Below are positions 1 through 17,465 of a DNA stretch of 64,000 nt, piece by piece. A program made the translations under genes and the position numbers. Under the pieces are notes generated by a model that saw only the letters and a program-made list of their open reading frames with translations, was not told the DNA's origin and did no database searches. Origin of the DNA: Strongylocentrotus droebachiensis (taxonomy: Eukaryota; Echinodermata; Echinoidea; Camarodonta; Strongylocentrotidae); assembly GCA_035222895.1 (NCBI GenBank), contig JAVYIG010002516.1, positions 179,270-243,269 of the forward strand, given 5' to 3'. The number at the start of each line of letters is the position of its first letter. Positions within the stretch are counted from its first letter, which is position 1.

Positions 1-3000
1 TCTAGATTCAATCATTGGGTTGTGAATCATACATATGTTATATACACCGACATCAATGGTACAATGACAAATACCTCAAGGTAGTGCACAGCACCCAACA
101 TCCTGGTTCTTCCCCACATTTGTTAAAAGTAAGACGAGACATGTTTACACGTACACACAACAAGCAATCCCATAGAACTTATTTGAAATGTAAAAATATA
201 TTGGCTGGCCATGCCGCTACTTATACAGGAGGGGGGGGGGGGGGGGGGGGTTCCAACAATTAACATTCTACATTCCTCTTCACCCAATGTAGTTTAGATG
301 GACAGAAATCAGATTTTATATCCGGCTATCAAAGCCGAAGGATTATTTTACAAAAACAACAAAAAGAACAGTGACGGATACTGCAAACAAGGATATGATA
401 TATTTGTCATTTGATATCATGAATGTGCAGTAGCTGTATGAATGGTGGGAGTAAAGCCACTGCAATCTATATATTCAAACTTCCCTGCTTGTAATGGAAA
501 TTTGCCAGTAATGTCCTCTGGAATTGAAAAAAATGTAAATATTAAAGCCTATCTACACTAGTCTGGCCAGGAGGGATTAGACCTCCGTCCGTGGTGCGTG
601 GTCACTGGCAGGTGGTTATCAAATCAGCTCTCGATTAACATTAGAAAAAGGGGACCATGGGGGATCAACAGGTACCGCTGAGGCATTGTTGGCTATATAG
701 CTACAAGTATTGCAGTCCTGCTTTAAGGAAACTCTTCAATGTTTCACTTGGGACTGCAAACTATTGGGAGCAATATATTGGACAATGAGGTAGGGTTAAA
801 AATCATTATTTGAAACTTTACCAATATTGAAAGACATACTGGTACAATTAAAAGGGTAAAATATAACAATCAGAAAACTGTCCTTCCTTTGCTTTTCACA
901 AGAGGGAAGTTTGTCCCCAAAAAAATCTTGAAAAATATGATGAGTGATTATTCTAATGTTTGTGCATACATGGTTTCCTTAGTGTATGTTTCACAGAGAC
1001 ATCCGCACAAGCACAAACACCATACAAAATTATAATCCATTATGAAAACCTCTCGCTAAATAAATGAAAATATGAAGAGTTTTCAAAATGCTATCCTGAA
1101 GTTTATACATGGGGAATTCCAAGGGTTATCATATGACTTAAAAATTGCTGAACTATTTTCCATTCCAAGTTGTTTAACAATTACACAGACACATAAAAAT
1201 TATGCACAAATGTATCATTATAAGTGATTGGACGATATATGGGAATGGAATGCATAGCATACGATTCACAATCTACATCGATATCCACACATTTCTCAAC
1301 GTTCAAATTCTTTGTAATTGATTTATATTTTGGTAAAGTTTACATAACATCACAGTTGAAAGTCTAGTTGAAACAAGGGAAATTAGTTTGCATGTCTTTC
1401 GGGGATATATTTCATGCAATTCTTGGCTTCATTTCTTCTTTGGGATTATTCTTTTGATTCCTTTCTGGAAACAACGGCATATCTGACGTACTAACTGCAC
1501 ACATTTCAATATCAAGAGAGCAAAATATGACAATACATCCTGCAAATATCTTCATTGCAATTCGGTTTTGTACAATACACATTTGACATACGATTCAATT
1601 TATTGAGATAAGACATCAAATATTCATAATTTTTGTACAAATACTCATCATACTTCATTTCTGTGCTATAAAACTAATATTTATATATACGTCACCATCA
1701 AATATACTTACACAGTAAATATATATATAATTTCTTTTTTGATTATTTTGCAAATATTTTGCATCATATCCATTGTGCATTTCAATTTCACTATCATGAT
1801 TAGTTTAAGAAGATGGCTAGAAAAAAAACTGATACATAATTCAAAAATGACTGATGCAATACTTGCATGAACAAGAACAAATACAAACATTATTCTGAAT
1901 AACAGAAAGTAATCTTCTATCTCTCTCTCTGTAGTTCTATAAAATGCAGCATGCCTTTACAATGCTGCAATCTTGTGCATATCCCATAAAACGACCCATC
2001 ATCTATTAAAATGCTATCATCTTTAGCTACAAGATACAACCAGGATGTATCTCGGTCTTCATTAGACTGAGCTGGAGGATTTGTAGAATGATTGCTTTAA
2101 CAATATGATAGGACATATTGCAGGCGTCTAGAAATAGTTCTTACCTCACAAGGCAGTTGGAAAAAAAACTGCAAACGAAAGATACTATCTCTGAAAATCA
2201 CATCATCCTCTTTTTATTTGACCTAAATGCATGTATAATACTTTGTTACCTATACAAAATGTCAATGAACTATAACAAACTACACACAGCGCTCAAGCAC
2301 ACAAACTGCTTTAAATCACCATGACAATATACATGTACAAAAATATACAATGCTACGTTTTGCTTTTCATATTTTTCCTACAAAATTGATTCCACAAGTT
2401 AACACTTTCTATCATCTTAAACAATCAAACATATTTTCATATCATTTTGTTAATGTTAACTTTAATATAGTCTTCCAAAAGTAATACTCTCCCTTAAAAG
2501 GATTTGCATTAGGTACAAAAGTATAAAGTTCATAATCGTATGAACTACAAAAAATGCTCTTAAATTGAATGTTATCGTACTGCTTACTCGTTTCATAAGA
2601 ATTGGAAAGTGGTGATATCTACATATGGAGATGATGTAGAAATGAAGCACTCTTGGCTGAACTATACAGGTCTGGTAATCTCCAAAACTTCCTTGGCATT
2701 TTTAATCCAGAAGTTTATCTACTGTTAATTGAATAATCCAAATAGGTTAGCAATAACATAATACTTGGGTTATACAAGGTAAATATAAGTAGAATGGATT
2801 ATAGCATCAACATAACGTGAATCGCAAAGTATGAAATATTACTAAGTATAACATAAAAAAGACACTTCAATTAACTTACTATTTTCAAGAGAGGTATTAG
2901 TCACTAAATCAATTTTTTTTTGTATAGAGAATGAATGTGAAAGATGGTCGTAAATATAAAAAACAAAGACACAGAATGATAGGCACATTCCTCTGAAAAT

Positions 3001-4570
3001 GTATGAAAAAGAAAGAATATGACATATAATATCAAGTTATGCCTAAAGAAGGCATGATTCCATGGAAAAGTTTTGAAAATGTCTTGTAAAGAAGAAAGGA
3101 ATTTCTTTCATTATTCAAAGGCATCATTGAGTAGTTTATATTGTATCAAAACATAGCCAAGTTCTTTAATTTCATTTATCTTTAACCCATATTTTTTTCT
3201 CCAAATGAATTTGTTTAACCAAAATTTAAAAAAAGTAAAGCTAAACTTCCAATGCCACAAAATAAATAACTGAAATACATATATAACTTGACCTCGTTCT
3301 TCTACTCAAGAGTAGATAATGAGCTCTGTATTCAAAAATAATTTTATATGTTCAAACGCGCAAATTGGTATTTTGTAATCATGCATTTTGGTACATATCT
3401 TATGAAAGAAAGGAAATTACTCCTACCACAACATTGTAAAATTATGTATAGTGCATATGGCATGATTTCATAATTATTTTGGAATTCATTTTTACCCAAG
3501 TTAAAAGTCACAACTCATCATAAATATCACATACATATCAGTTTGAGCTAATAATGAAACATTAAATAATGTACACACAAAATAAAAGATAGGTGAAGTT
3601 TGTAAAGTAAAAAACTGAAACATTAACAAATAATGAGGCAGTCTCTCTCATGACATTTCACAAAAAAAAAGATATATTCAAATCCATCCTTTATCCAAGG
3701 AATGAGTGAAAGAAATGTATACTGTACATCACAAGGAATGTTTAATCATTTGTTTTAGAATGAACTAAATAGTTTGAAAGGCACAACACATTCAGCATGA
3801 GTATTATTTGTTGGTATACGTAAAACTGAAAACAACAAGTACAAAACATGCAGTTCTGAATTGCATTTCAAAGAGAAAAAAAAATTGTAAATTTTCTTTG
3901 ACAACCAGATATTATTTCCATCTCATTTCAATTATATTAACTAAATTTTCTTGATTTTATAGAAATATTCTTGAAGACCAGGCTTACTGAATGAATGATT
4001 GATCTAATGGCATCAAGTGATTCAAGTGATTCTAATCACTTATCAAACAGATTCAAAAATTTAAAGTGTTAAAATGGCTTGGGGGGATTGCAAAGATGAT
4101 GCGGATACATTATTTCGAAGAGGTAATATCATTGTAACAAAAGCAACATTTCAGAATTTGTTATTTGATCATCGCCTTCATCAGATACTCCCACTCTAAT
4201 TTGATCAAAATTGGCAAATAATCAATTGCAAATACCTATCCTACTACCTAATACCTAACTAAAAAAAAAAATACATAGAAAAGAAGATAAGATGAGGTAT
4301 TAGAGTAGTAGCATCAGATTCCTTCAAGAGGTCAACATTTTTCAAGTGGGTGTGTTCTAAACATGGAATTTCTATGAATTCTGCAAATTTACAAAGATAA
4401 TCATTTGACAAGAGTTGATTTCAATATTAACCTCTGCACCACCACATCATCATACAACAAAATTAATAGCAAAAACGATGTGACAGTGCAGAGGAACCAG
4501 AGCCCCTTGAAGCACACATAGAACAGAACATCAAAACCCTTTGTGATTTTAATACTATCTCTCTTCTTAC
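1..4570. other. 3' flank and possible long 3' UTR of the PKC gene
   Basis: No coding exon is seen. Contents: a G20 run at 231-250, a TTAAAG-ended MITE at 542-726, a short CT run near 1920, and otherwise AT-rich unique-looking sequence. On the minus strand the first AATAAA below the stop codon is at 2213-2218. An ATTAAA lies at 4548-4553. Either could end the transcript, giving a 3' UTR of about 1.1 or 3.4 kb that includes the GAT microsatellite; this is inference only. Confidence 0.5.
542..726 (+). mobile_element. TIR element family A, copy 1 (185 bp)
   Basis: Begins TTAAAGCCTATCTACACTAG and ends CAGTCCTGCTTTAA, an imperfect inverted repeat. The body matches two other copies in the window. 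A small non-autonomous TIR element. Confidence 0.78.
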
Positions 4571-4750
4571 AGCCTATTACTATAAAAGTATACTTGTACT
4601 ATACCTACTTATTAAGTGGAAAATCTGCAGTTGATCTGCACAGTACACATGTATCAATTGAGCCTATTACTATAAAAGTATACTTGTACTATACCTACTT
4701 ATTAAGTGGAAAATCTGCAGTTGATCTGCACAGTACACATGTATCAATTG
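4571..4750 (+). repeat. Perfect 90-bp tandem duplication
   Basis: Two adjacent 90-bp units (4571-4660 and 4661-4750) appear identical. The length is a multiple of 3, so an open frame runs through both, but the frame has no family match and is taken as chance. Near identity implies a recent duplication. Confidence 0.9.
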
Positions 4751-4921
4751 ACCATTAATCACTCTTGGATACTGCTAAACTTTCATGTATGATTTGTTCC
4801 CTTTGAGGGTACATTATGGACAATCCTGGGATTAATCTTGATCATCCCAATATGTAGAAATCTACCACACAGAAAGTATAATGTACATCTAGCTTCATCA
4901 GCTTCGTATCACTCTCGAAAT

Positions 4922-4957
4922 AGTGATGATGATGATGATGATGATGATGATGAGGAC

Positions 4958-5007
<50 letters not shown>

Positions 5008-5114
5008 TGATGAGGATGATGAGGACGATGATGATGATGATGATGATGATGAGGACGATGATGATGATGATGATGATGAGGATGATGAGGATGATGAGGA
5101 TGATGAGGATGATG

Positions 5115-5166
<52 letters not shown>

Positions 5167-5259
5167 GGATGATGAGGATGAGGATGATGATGATGAGGAT
5201 GATGATGATGATGATGAGGATGATGAGGATGATGAGGATGATGATGATGATGATGATGA
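4922..5259 (+). repeat. (GAT)n/(GAG)n trinucleotide microsatellite
   Basis: About 340 bp of GAT units interspersed with GAG and GAC, about 380 bp below the PKC stop codon. On the gene's sense strand it is an (ATC)n tract, probably in the 3' UTR. It creates long Asp, His, Ile, Ser and Met pseudo-proteins in several frames that are not genes. Confidence 0.97.
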
Positions 5260-5636
5260 ACGCATGAGGCAGCCTGGAGCTGATGAGTGAGTGTAGAAAC
5301 GGAGAAGACAGGGTCACCAAACCCTAAGAATGCCAATGACGGCGGCAGTATACAAACAGAAAAGAACTAGTAGTGCTCAATGAATGAAACTAGGTCGTCC
5401 CTCCAAGTTTGAAGAGGGGGGAGGGGAGGGTGTGGGGAAGGGGATAGTTGTTGATACTCAAAAATCATGTTGGCCATTTGTTGCTCTCTCAGTTGACAAG
5501 TCTAAGATGGTATCAGCTCTCACGATGGCTTTCTGCTCGCCACACGTTACTTGCTCAACACAAAGCCTGGTAATCCAACAGGGGTTAAGAAGGGGATTCT
5601 GTCTTTGGAGAAAGCGGTTCTCCGACTCTCTACCGT
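5260..5636. other. Proximal 3' UTR of the PKC gene
   Basis: This lies between the stop codon at 5637 and the GAT microsatellite. It is of mixed composition and includes a G-rich stretch on the plus strand near 5413-5444. No coding signal beyond the stop was found. Confidence 0.6.
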
Positions 5637-5786
5637 CTATTTCTCTGCCATGGTGGGGTTGGTGAAGGAGAAACCACGGAATTGACGTTGATTGATGGAG
5701 CTGAGCATGGAGGTGTCTGTAGGGGAGAGGGCCACTTTCTCCATGGTGAACTCGGGGTCAAAGTTGCTGGCATCACCATCGCTTTT
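5637..5786 (-). CDS. prkcd: PKC coding exon 17: C-terminal tail, turn and hydrophobic motifs, stop
   Basis: Residues 660-708 and a TAG stop at 5637-5639. It has NFDPEFTMEKVALSPTD with the turn-motif Ser680 followed by Pro, and the hydrophobic motif FRGFSF with Ser699, both sites phosphorylated in PKC maturation. The protein ends NPTMAEK, shorter after the hydrophobic motif than human PKC delta. The acceptor is CACTAG. This exon completes the total of 2127 coding nt. Confidence 0.96.
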   Translation of the reverse strand, partial: KSDGDASNFDPEFTMEKVALSPTDTSMLSSINQRQFRGFSFTNPTMAEK

Positions 5787-6333
5787 CTAGTGATTGCAGA
5801 AGATAAAGATAATAACAGTGACATTTTTTGAAAACTGGATATATCCATCCAAAGGGGTGCCTAAGGTACTTCTATCACTATAAAAATTGTATGGAAGATG
5901 AGCATTAAATATATAACACATAAAGTAGACTAGAGCAAGGGGGAAAAAAGCATTTATCTGTATTAAACTGTGTCATGTAAAATTAGACATGGTTAGCCCT
6001 GCTTTTTAGTTCTCATTCTTAGTTACTATTCATTCTTACAGTGAAAAAAAAGCTCCCACAAGACTTGGCTTATCGTGTAATAATACCATGAATCAAGAAA
6101 AAATATCATTTTCTCAATTACAATAACACCAATTGAAGCATAGCCAATCAATGCTAGAAAACATGTTAATTTAGGAAGAGTTCTTACTAACTAACTCTAA
6201 CTTTTACTATGGCTGACATTAATATGCATTATATTCCACATACTAAGAATCTTGCTCTACGATTGGTCAAAAGTAAATCATGTGATGAAAGATAGTTCGC
6301 CCATTATTGATGGGAGAAGAAAAAAGTTTGTTA

Positions 6334-6430
6334 CACTGTGTAGATAGTACTACTATCTACACAGTGCAACGCACTTTCACTGAAGATAGAGATACTATCT
6401 ACACAGTGCAACGCACTTTCACTGAAGATT
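6334..6430 (+). repeat. Hairpin plus 42-bp tandem repeat
   Basis: A near-perfect palindrome (CACTGTGTAGATAGTA facing its complement, 6334-6366) overlaps two copies of a unit of about 42 bp starting TACTATCTACACAG at 6351 and 6393. The tandem copies share half of the hairpin. Confidence 0.85.
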
Positions 6431-6664
6431 ATCCAAAAGCGCACTAAAACAGGCGTAATTAAGCGCAAATTACCAATGAGCGCAGTTAAAGAAAACACAT
6501 GCGCGCACCGTACCCTCAAGGGGTTGAATTAAAGTTAAACTTTTTTGGTGTGAATTTGGGCCTAGGTGTCTTTTAAGTAGATGCATACATGTCTTTTTTA
6601 TTTGTGTAGTTAAATTGTTTTAGATGTGGAATATAAAGCAAATAATCACCAAATGGTTTCAGGC

Positions 6665-6778
6665 GATGGCAAACTACCACTTCCTCGTCGATCGGAATGT
6701 ATACGCTATCTTTCCTCAGCTTTGCTTCGGAAAGATAGCTACATCCAGATTGCCTCGGAAGTGATAGTTTGTCCCATC
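6665..6778 (+). repeat. Imperfect inverted repeat with arms of about 50 bp
   Basis: The left arm starts GATGGCAAACTACCACTTCC. The right arm ends with its approximate complement (GTGATAGTTTGTCCCATC). The inner parts pair through CTATCTTTCC/GGAAAGATAG around a loop of about 12 nt. It looks like a small foldback or MITE-type element, otherwise unidentified. Confidence 0.7.
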
Positions 6779-6971
6779 ACCTTCACCAACGGTAATTATT
6801 TGCTTACTTTATTCTAACAAAATGTCTGCAATTCAAGTAAACAACATGGGACTGAGTGGCTACCGGTATATACATTTCATGTATAGTATTTTCATGTTCT
6901 TTCATATACATTTCATCATACATATTTATATACCTTTTATGTAATATATGAAAGAAGATTTCAAAACTTAC

Positions 6972-7100
6972 AATTTTGGGCTTGAATGGTGGTGGAAGTT
7001 CTCTCTTTTCTAGCTTCTCAAAGTCAATGGATTTGAAGAACTGATGTGCTCGAACATCACCCTTGACTCCAAGTCGGATCTCAGGATTGCGTTCCAACAA
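6972..7100 (-). CDS. prkcd: PKC coding exon 16: end of the kinase C-lobe
   Basis: Residues 617-659. LLERNPEIRLG carries the conserved Arg of kinase subdomain XI. HQFFKSIDFEKLEKRELPPP then leads to FKPKI, the start of the AGC-kinase C-terminal tail. It is 43 codons in phase 0 with acceptor GATTACAG and donor GTAAGT. The RLG+HxFF pattern is closer to PKC delta/theta than to epsilon. Confidence 0.97.
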
Positions 7101-13091
<5,991 letters not shown>

Positions 13092-13215
13092 TTTGCCAAA
13101 GCTGCCTTTTCCTAGTACTTTTTGTAGCATGAAGTCATCAATGTTGTATTTCTGTACCGCTACAGGTCTGTCAGGGGGCCCCCCATCCGTAGTCCAGAGA
13201 GGCTCATACACAGCT
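13092..13215 (-). CDS. prkcd: PKC coding exon 11: entry to the kinase domain, glycine-rich loop
   Basis: Residues 356-397. After a linker with proline-rich turns (GGPPDRP) comes YNIDDFMLQKVLGKGSFGK. The ATP-binding loop GKGSFGKV starts at G391 and is completed by V398 of the next exon. The acceptor is CTTTTAG and the donor GTAAGT. A minisatellite of about 26 bp period lies directly upstream in the intron. Confidence 0.96.
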
Positions 13216-13637
13216 CTAAAAGAGGAACATTGTCACATCTTGATTGGTCAACTACTATGTTTTCAAATTTTTATATTCATTTAATTTTTCAACTTTTTAT
13301 ATTCATTTAATTTTTTAACTTTTTATATTAATTTAATTGTTCAGCTTTCTATATTCATTTTATTTTTCAAATTCTTATATATTAGTTTTCAATTTTGTAT
13401 ATTCATTTTTATTTTTGTACATTTTTATATTCATTTAAAATACTGATAGAGCTTTATATGAAACAATAAAACGTCTGCTTAATGTTGCAAATTTGCTACA
13501 AACTGTCTTTACAAAAGAGCCATGCAGGGTCCGTGACCGTTTTTACATGAACAAAGAATGAAAAGATTCACAGAATTTGATCTTGTGCAAGCTTCTTCTT
13601 AATTAATAGAAATCATATTCATTTCTAGACAACTCAC
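13216..13637. other. PKC intron (cassette exon 10 to exon 11)
   Basis: About half is the AT-rich minisatellite at 13258-13440. The remainder is unremarkable. It is one of the two phase-2 introns flanking the cassette exon. Confidence 0.8.
13258..13440 (+). repeat. AT-rich minisatellite, period about 26 bp
   Basis: About seven degenerate copies of a unit like TTTTTATATTCATTTAATTT. It lies about 40 bp outside the acceptor side of coding exon 11, so on the minus strand it precedes the splice acceptor and is pyrimidine-poor there. Confidence 0.8.
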
Positions 13638-13694
13638 AGCAATATAATGTTGATGTCATCCTTCATCTTATAAAACTTATCCTCCGAAGGACAG
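13638..13694 (-). CDS. prkcd: PKC coding exon 10: 57-nt phase-neutral (probable cassette) exon in the hinge
   Basis: Between acceptor TATTCCAG and donor GTGAGT lies an open 57-nt exon coding CPSEDKFYKMKDDINIILL. It completes D337 and leaves two bases for L356. Both flanking introns are phase 2 and 57 is a multiple of 3, so inclusion gives 708 residues and exclusion gives 689, with Glu at the join. It falls just after the acidic hinge, where vertebrate PKC delta is also alternatively spliced. No homologous peptide is recognised, so exon status rests on splice sites, phase and an open frame. Confidence 0.72.
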
Positions 13695-14393
13695 CTGGAA
13701 TACAAACATTACTCATTGATGAAAACCACTCCCACATTAATTGTTTTGGACCTTTTTTTTCTTTCTACTACATATATTGTTTTACTATTTCCTGTGTGAA
13801 ACGTTTCATTCTAGATATACTTGGTAAAGGTTAATTATACCCCCTTTCATAGTGCTCCTATCGAAGTCACACCGATGAAAATACCGTTTGAATTTTCCTT
13901 ATGTAAACAAAGGTAAAATCGCCGCTTTCCCTGCTGTACTTTTCATACTGCGGGTGAAATTAACTCGCCATGGCGAGCCCTTGCTGGAAGTGAAGAATTA
14001 TTGCGCAATTATTAAGCCCGCGCCCCATCTAGTTAGCATGCAGTATGCTCAACAAAAGTCAATAAACACAGCTGATTACGATAAAGCGCGCGTACACTGC
14101 GACCTTTGACCATTTTCATCGGCCTTTTAATCAGTGTTTTCTCCCGAACGCATTCACAGTGGCTGTTTCATCGGTGTCACACGGATAGAAAGAGAATTTC
14201 TCCTGCTCTTGAGCAGGGGAATTTAATCACCTATTTCTCTTTTTTTCATCGGCTATTCTATCAGCATTTTCTCCTTTGTACCATTCATAGTGGCCGTTTC
14301 ATCGGATGCGTCGGGATGCATCCAATGAAAATCAGGCCAGTTTGAAAGGGGTATTAGAGATCTAAATACACCTTGAAAGAAAAAAAAACTCAC
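13695..14393. other. PKC intron (coding exon 9 to cassette exon 10)
   Basis: Mostly occupied by the 518-bp TIR element at 13837-14354. That element ends only about 40 bp from the donor of exon 9. Confidence 0.8.
13837..14354 (+). mobile_element. TIR element family K, copy 1 (518 bp)
   Basis: Ends ATACCCCTTTC... in inverted orientation. The body is the same length as, and clearly homologous to, the copy at 52276-52793, including blocks such as CACACCGATGAAAATA and CCTGCTCTTGAGCAG. It is richer in CpG than its surroundings. The open frame shared by both copies shows no transposase motif. Confidence 0.85.
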
Positions 14394-14470
14394 TCATCTA
14401 GATCTTCATCATCATCAGGTGCGTATCCATGTTTGCCATTGCCTGCTCCGGGCGGTGACTTCTTATCTTT
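14394..14470 (-). CDS. prkcd: PKC coding exon 9: acidic V3 hinge
   Basis: Residues 312-336 plus two bases of codon 337: KDKKSPPGAGNGKHGYAPDD, then an acidic run ending DEDLD. The hinge links the regulatory and catalytic halves. It is poorly conserved in the family, so the support is the splice sites (acceptor CTTAACAG, donor GTGAGT), the open frame and the phase match. In mammalian PKC delta this region carries a caspase-3 site. Here a DxxD pattern (DDED, 331-334) is present but unproven. Confidence 0.9.
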
Positions 14471-14593
14471 CTGTTAAGGCAAAAAATATAATTATAACAA
14501 TAACTAAATGTTTTTGTATATCTCGTAATTGCATATCTCTATGCGCTATGAAGAATACATTTAAAGTCTAAATACTGAAGTAGAAACATTTTG

Positions 14594-14633
14594 TTTTTTT
14601 TTTTTTTTTTTTTTTTGGGGGGGGGGGGGGGGG
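14594..14633 (+). repeat. T-run followed by G17
   Basis: About 23 T then 17 G, a polypyrimidine/polypurine switch. The G-run could form a quadruplex on the strand opposite to the gene. Confidence 0.95.
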
Positions 14634-15775
14634 TCTCGCAGATGCTAATTTAAATGAAGAGAGTAGAGACCTTTCAATGCATATGGATGAAAAACAAAAT
14701 GCATAAATATCAAGGGTGACACTAAGCAAACTGACCGAAATAAATGTTTCATGAACTACATGTACAAGAAAAGTCATTCGCTTGAGAAAATGAAAAAGAG
14801 GTATTCTTAAAATTTATAATTTTGTACTTTGAAAAGGGCATACAATTTTTTAATTTAAAAAACCGATTTAAAAAAATCAAAGAGATATTGGATATGATGT
14901 GTTTTTTTCTCTCTCTCTGCATGATAAAGCAGCATTTGATGAAGAGTAGACATATTTTCATGTAATGTACTATTATATAATATGTTTTTTTCTCTCTCTT
15001 TTCTCTTTTTAAAAATACAAGCATGTAAAAATAAAAAAAATAAAGAAGGAAAAAAAGGCTACATCATTCTGTGACATAAATAAAAATCTACTGCAGAAAA
15101 AAACGCCATCATTAAACAAGTATATGAAAATGCTATCCCAAACATAACATCACTGGTGTAATTTTAATTAAATAATTCATAAGGTATTTGATACAGAGAA
15201 AAAGACTGCAGCTAAAATTCTACAACTAGAGCTCCTAGGAAATCCTGAGAGCTTTGAATTAATACCATCACATAATCTCCCAGATATACGGAACAACAAA
15301 TAAAAGGCATCTTCTTTTGTGGTCTACCAAATGCTACTGTAAACAATTCTCAGTCAAAACCTCTGTTGAAATTAACTTTTTTATCACATAGATCTGATTA
15401 CCTTGTATGCATAGACAAAAATGGTGAGATAATGACAGTATTGAGCCTTTGAAGCTTTACAGAAACTACACACACTTGAGTGTAATCATGAGATTGAATC
15501 ACGGTCTCAGATTATTACTAAATGCACATGAATGTAAAATGTTTGGCCATACATGTAGCTTATGATTTTATGAAAAGTTCTTTAATATATCTACAGGAAA
15601 TAGTGATCGCCACATGGAAACTAGTACAAAGTACGGAAAAAGAGAAAGAGGGTGAGAGCAACTAGAGGGCATTTGAAATTCCAAATCAATATTCTGCTAT
15701 CCACATGCCACTTGTGATATTAAATATTAATGTATCTACAAGAGCTTTATCAATCATATCTGTTTTCATTGTCCA

Positions 15776-16119
15776 TTAAAGTAGTCACCCAAAGAAAAGT
15801 CATGACAACTGATAACCATGGACAAGTTATGAAAAACACAATAATTTGCTGAAAAATCATATCAATATCATGGAAGTGTAAAATGTAATTTTGTGGCTAG
15901 CTGTGTCTCGCATGTGACGTCACAAATCTTGGCGCTCTAAGGAGGACCGCTGAAGGCAGAAAATCTCAAAATTAACATTTTTGAGAGAAGAATACTGTGG
16001 TCCCCAAACATATTTGAAGAGGGAAGTTGTTATATATGATCAGTAAGGCTTCCCCTTTGCAATGATATGAAATTTGCATCATTTCAAAACACTTTTGATT
16101 CTTTGGGTGACTACTTTAA
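15776..16119 (+). mobile_element. TIR element family F (344 bp)
   Basis: Starts TTAAAGTAGTCACCCAAAGA and ends with its complement (inverted repeat of about 21 bp). TTAA lies at both ends. The interior includes the palindrome TGACGTCA, the consensus CRE. No coding potential. Confidence 0.85.
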
Positions 16120-17044
16120 TGAAATTCAAGGAAAACTATCTGAAAGATTGTTGGTTTTGAAAGATGGTGGTACTACAAATATACATGTGGGCAATGAAAG
16201 TTGGGAATCCTAACTGTTTTTGTCTCTCTGTCAGCATGAATACAAAAAAAAAGTACTTGTGACAAGACAACTACAGCAGTTATTCTATTACGAGAAAGAA
16301 TGACTGAAAATGAAAGAAGAGATAAAAGTTTCAACAAGTGATCGAAAATGTCTCTGAAGTGTTGAAGTGATCCATAGATAGCACAAATGGTTTACGGTAC
16401 AATTCCATAGTGAAATTCCCCAATATGAACAACAGAAAATACACTTATAGCAGAGAGGAAGTGTTGATACAGTCACTTAATATCAAACAGAAGTTTGGTA
16501 CATTACATGAACTCTTGTGACAAAGACTATCATAGAACTGTTCATTTTGTATTGGATGAATAAAATTTGAAAAGTGGACTACTGAATAATCAACAACAAT
16601 ACGTGTGTGTAAAAATTTGTAACATGCCTGCATATAATCGAGCTACAACTGACACAACACTGAATTTAGTAATTTGCTAAATTCTCTTCCCATGAAAAGC
16701 GCTCTCATTTACAAAAAATGTGAATTTTCATGCCGCAAAAGTTTTTGTTTTTCTAAACAGTAACTGGTTTGGTATATAGTTTGATAAGTACAAAGCAAAT
16801 ATCCATATAAGATATAACCTCTGCTATAAAATTAAAACCAAAACAAATAACCTGAGAATGACAAAGTAATTTTTTCCCCTTTTTTTCCAACTGAATCATC
16901 ATAAAAGGAGATCTACAATGTACATGTAATGAAACAAAGGAAGTTATCAAAATTCATTTGAAAAGTAACCATAACCTTATCACAAGTAAACACAGGAAGG
17001 AACAAAGATCAGATGATGTAGCTACTGGTACCTATACGTTTTTG

Positions 17045-17465
17045 TGAGAAAATAGGGATTTCCCCATTGATGTCCTATGTCTTTGTGCCACTTGGTCTGA
17101 AACTCAGATTACATAATTATGTCTACAACCAATGATTTGTATCAATGTCCTCTTTGAAAGTAAAAAAACAACAATTGAACAGTCCCAAGCACTTTGGACC
17201 ATCAAGACCATTTACATGCCTCACAAAGTGTTTTAAGCAAACTTCCTTTCTGAGAAAATAGGGATTTCCCCCATTGATGTCCTCTGTCTTTGTGCCACTT
17301 GGTCTAAAACGCAGATTACATAATTATGTCTACAACCAATGATTTGTATCAATGTTCTTTTTGAAAGTTAAAAAAAAAACAATTGAACAGTCCCAAGCAC
17401 TTTTGACCATCAAGACCATTTACATGCCTCAAAATGCCTTACAAAATGTTTTAAGCAAACTTCCT
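17045..17465 (+). repeat. Tandem duplication of about 206 bp
   Basis: Two adjacent copies starting TGAGAAAATAGGGATTTCCC at 17045 and 17251, differing at scattered sites and small indels. Both end near AAGCAAACTTCCT. Confidence 0.9.

Larger units (their letters stand above)
5787..6971. other. PKC intron (coding exon 16 to 17)
   Basis: Non-coding. It holds a small perfect hairpin (6334-6366), a 42-bp tandem repeat (6351-6430) and a larger imperfect inverted repeat (6665-6778). The rest is AT-rich with nothing recognised. Confidence 0.8.

Noticed and set aside
4838-5336. Long open frames coding poly-Asp, poly-His, poly-Ile, poly-Ser and poly-Met
   Set aside because: All are readings of the GAT microsatellite in different frames.
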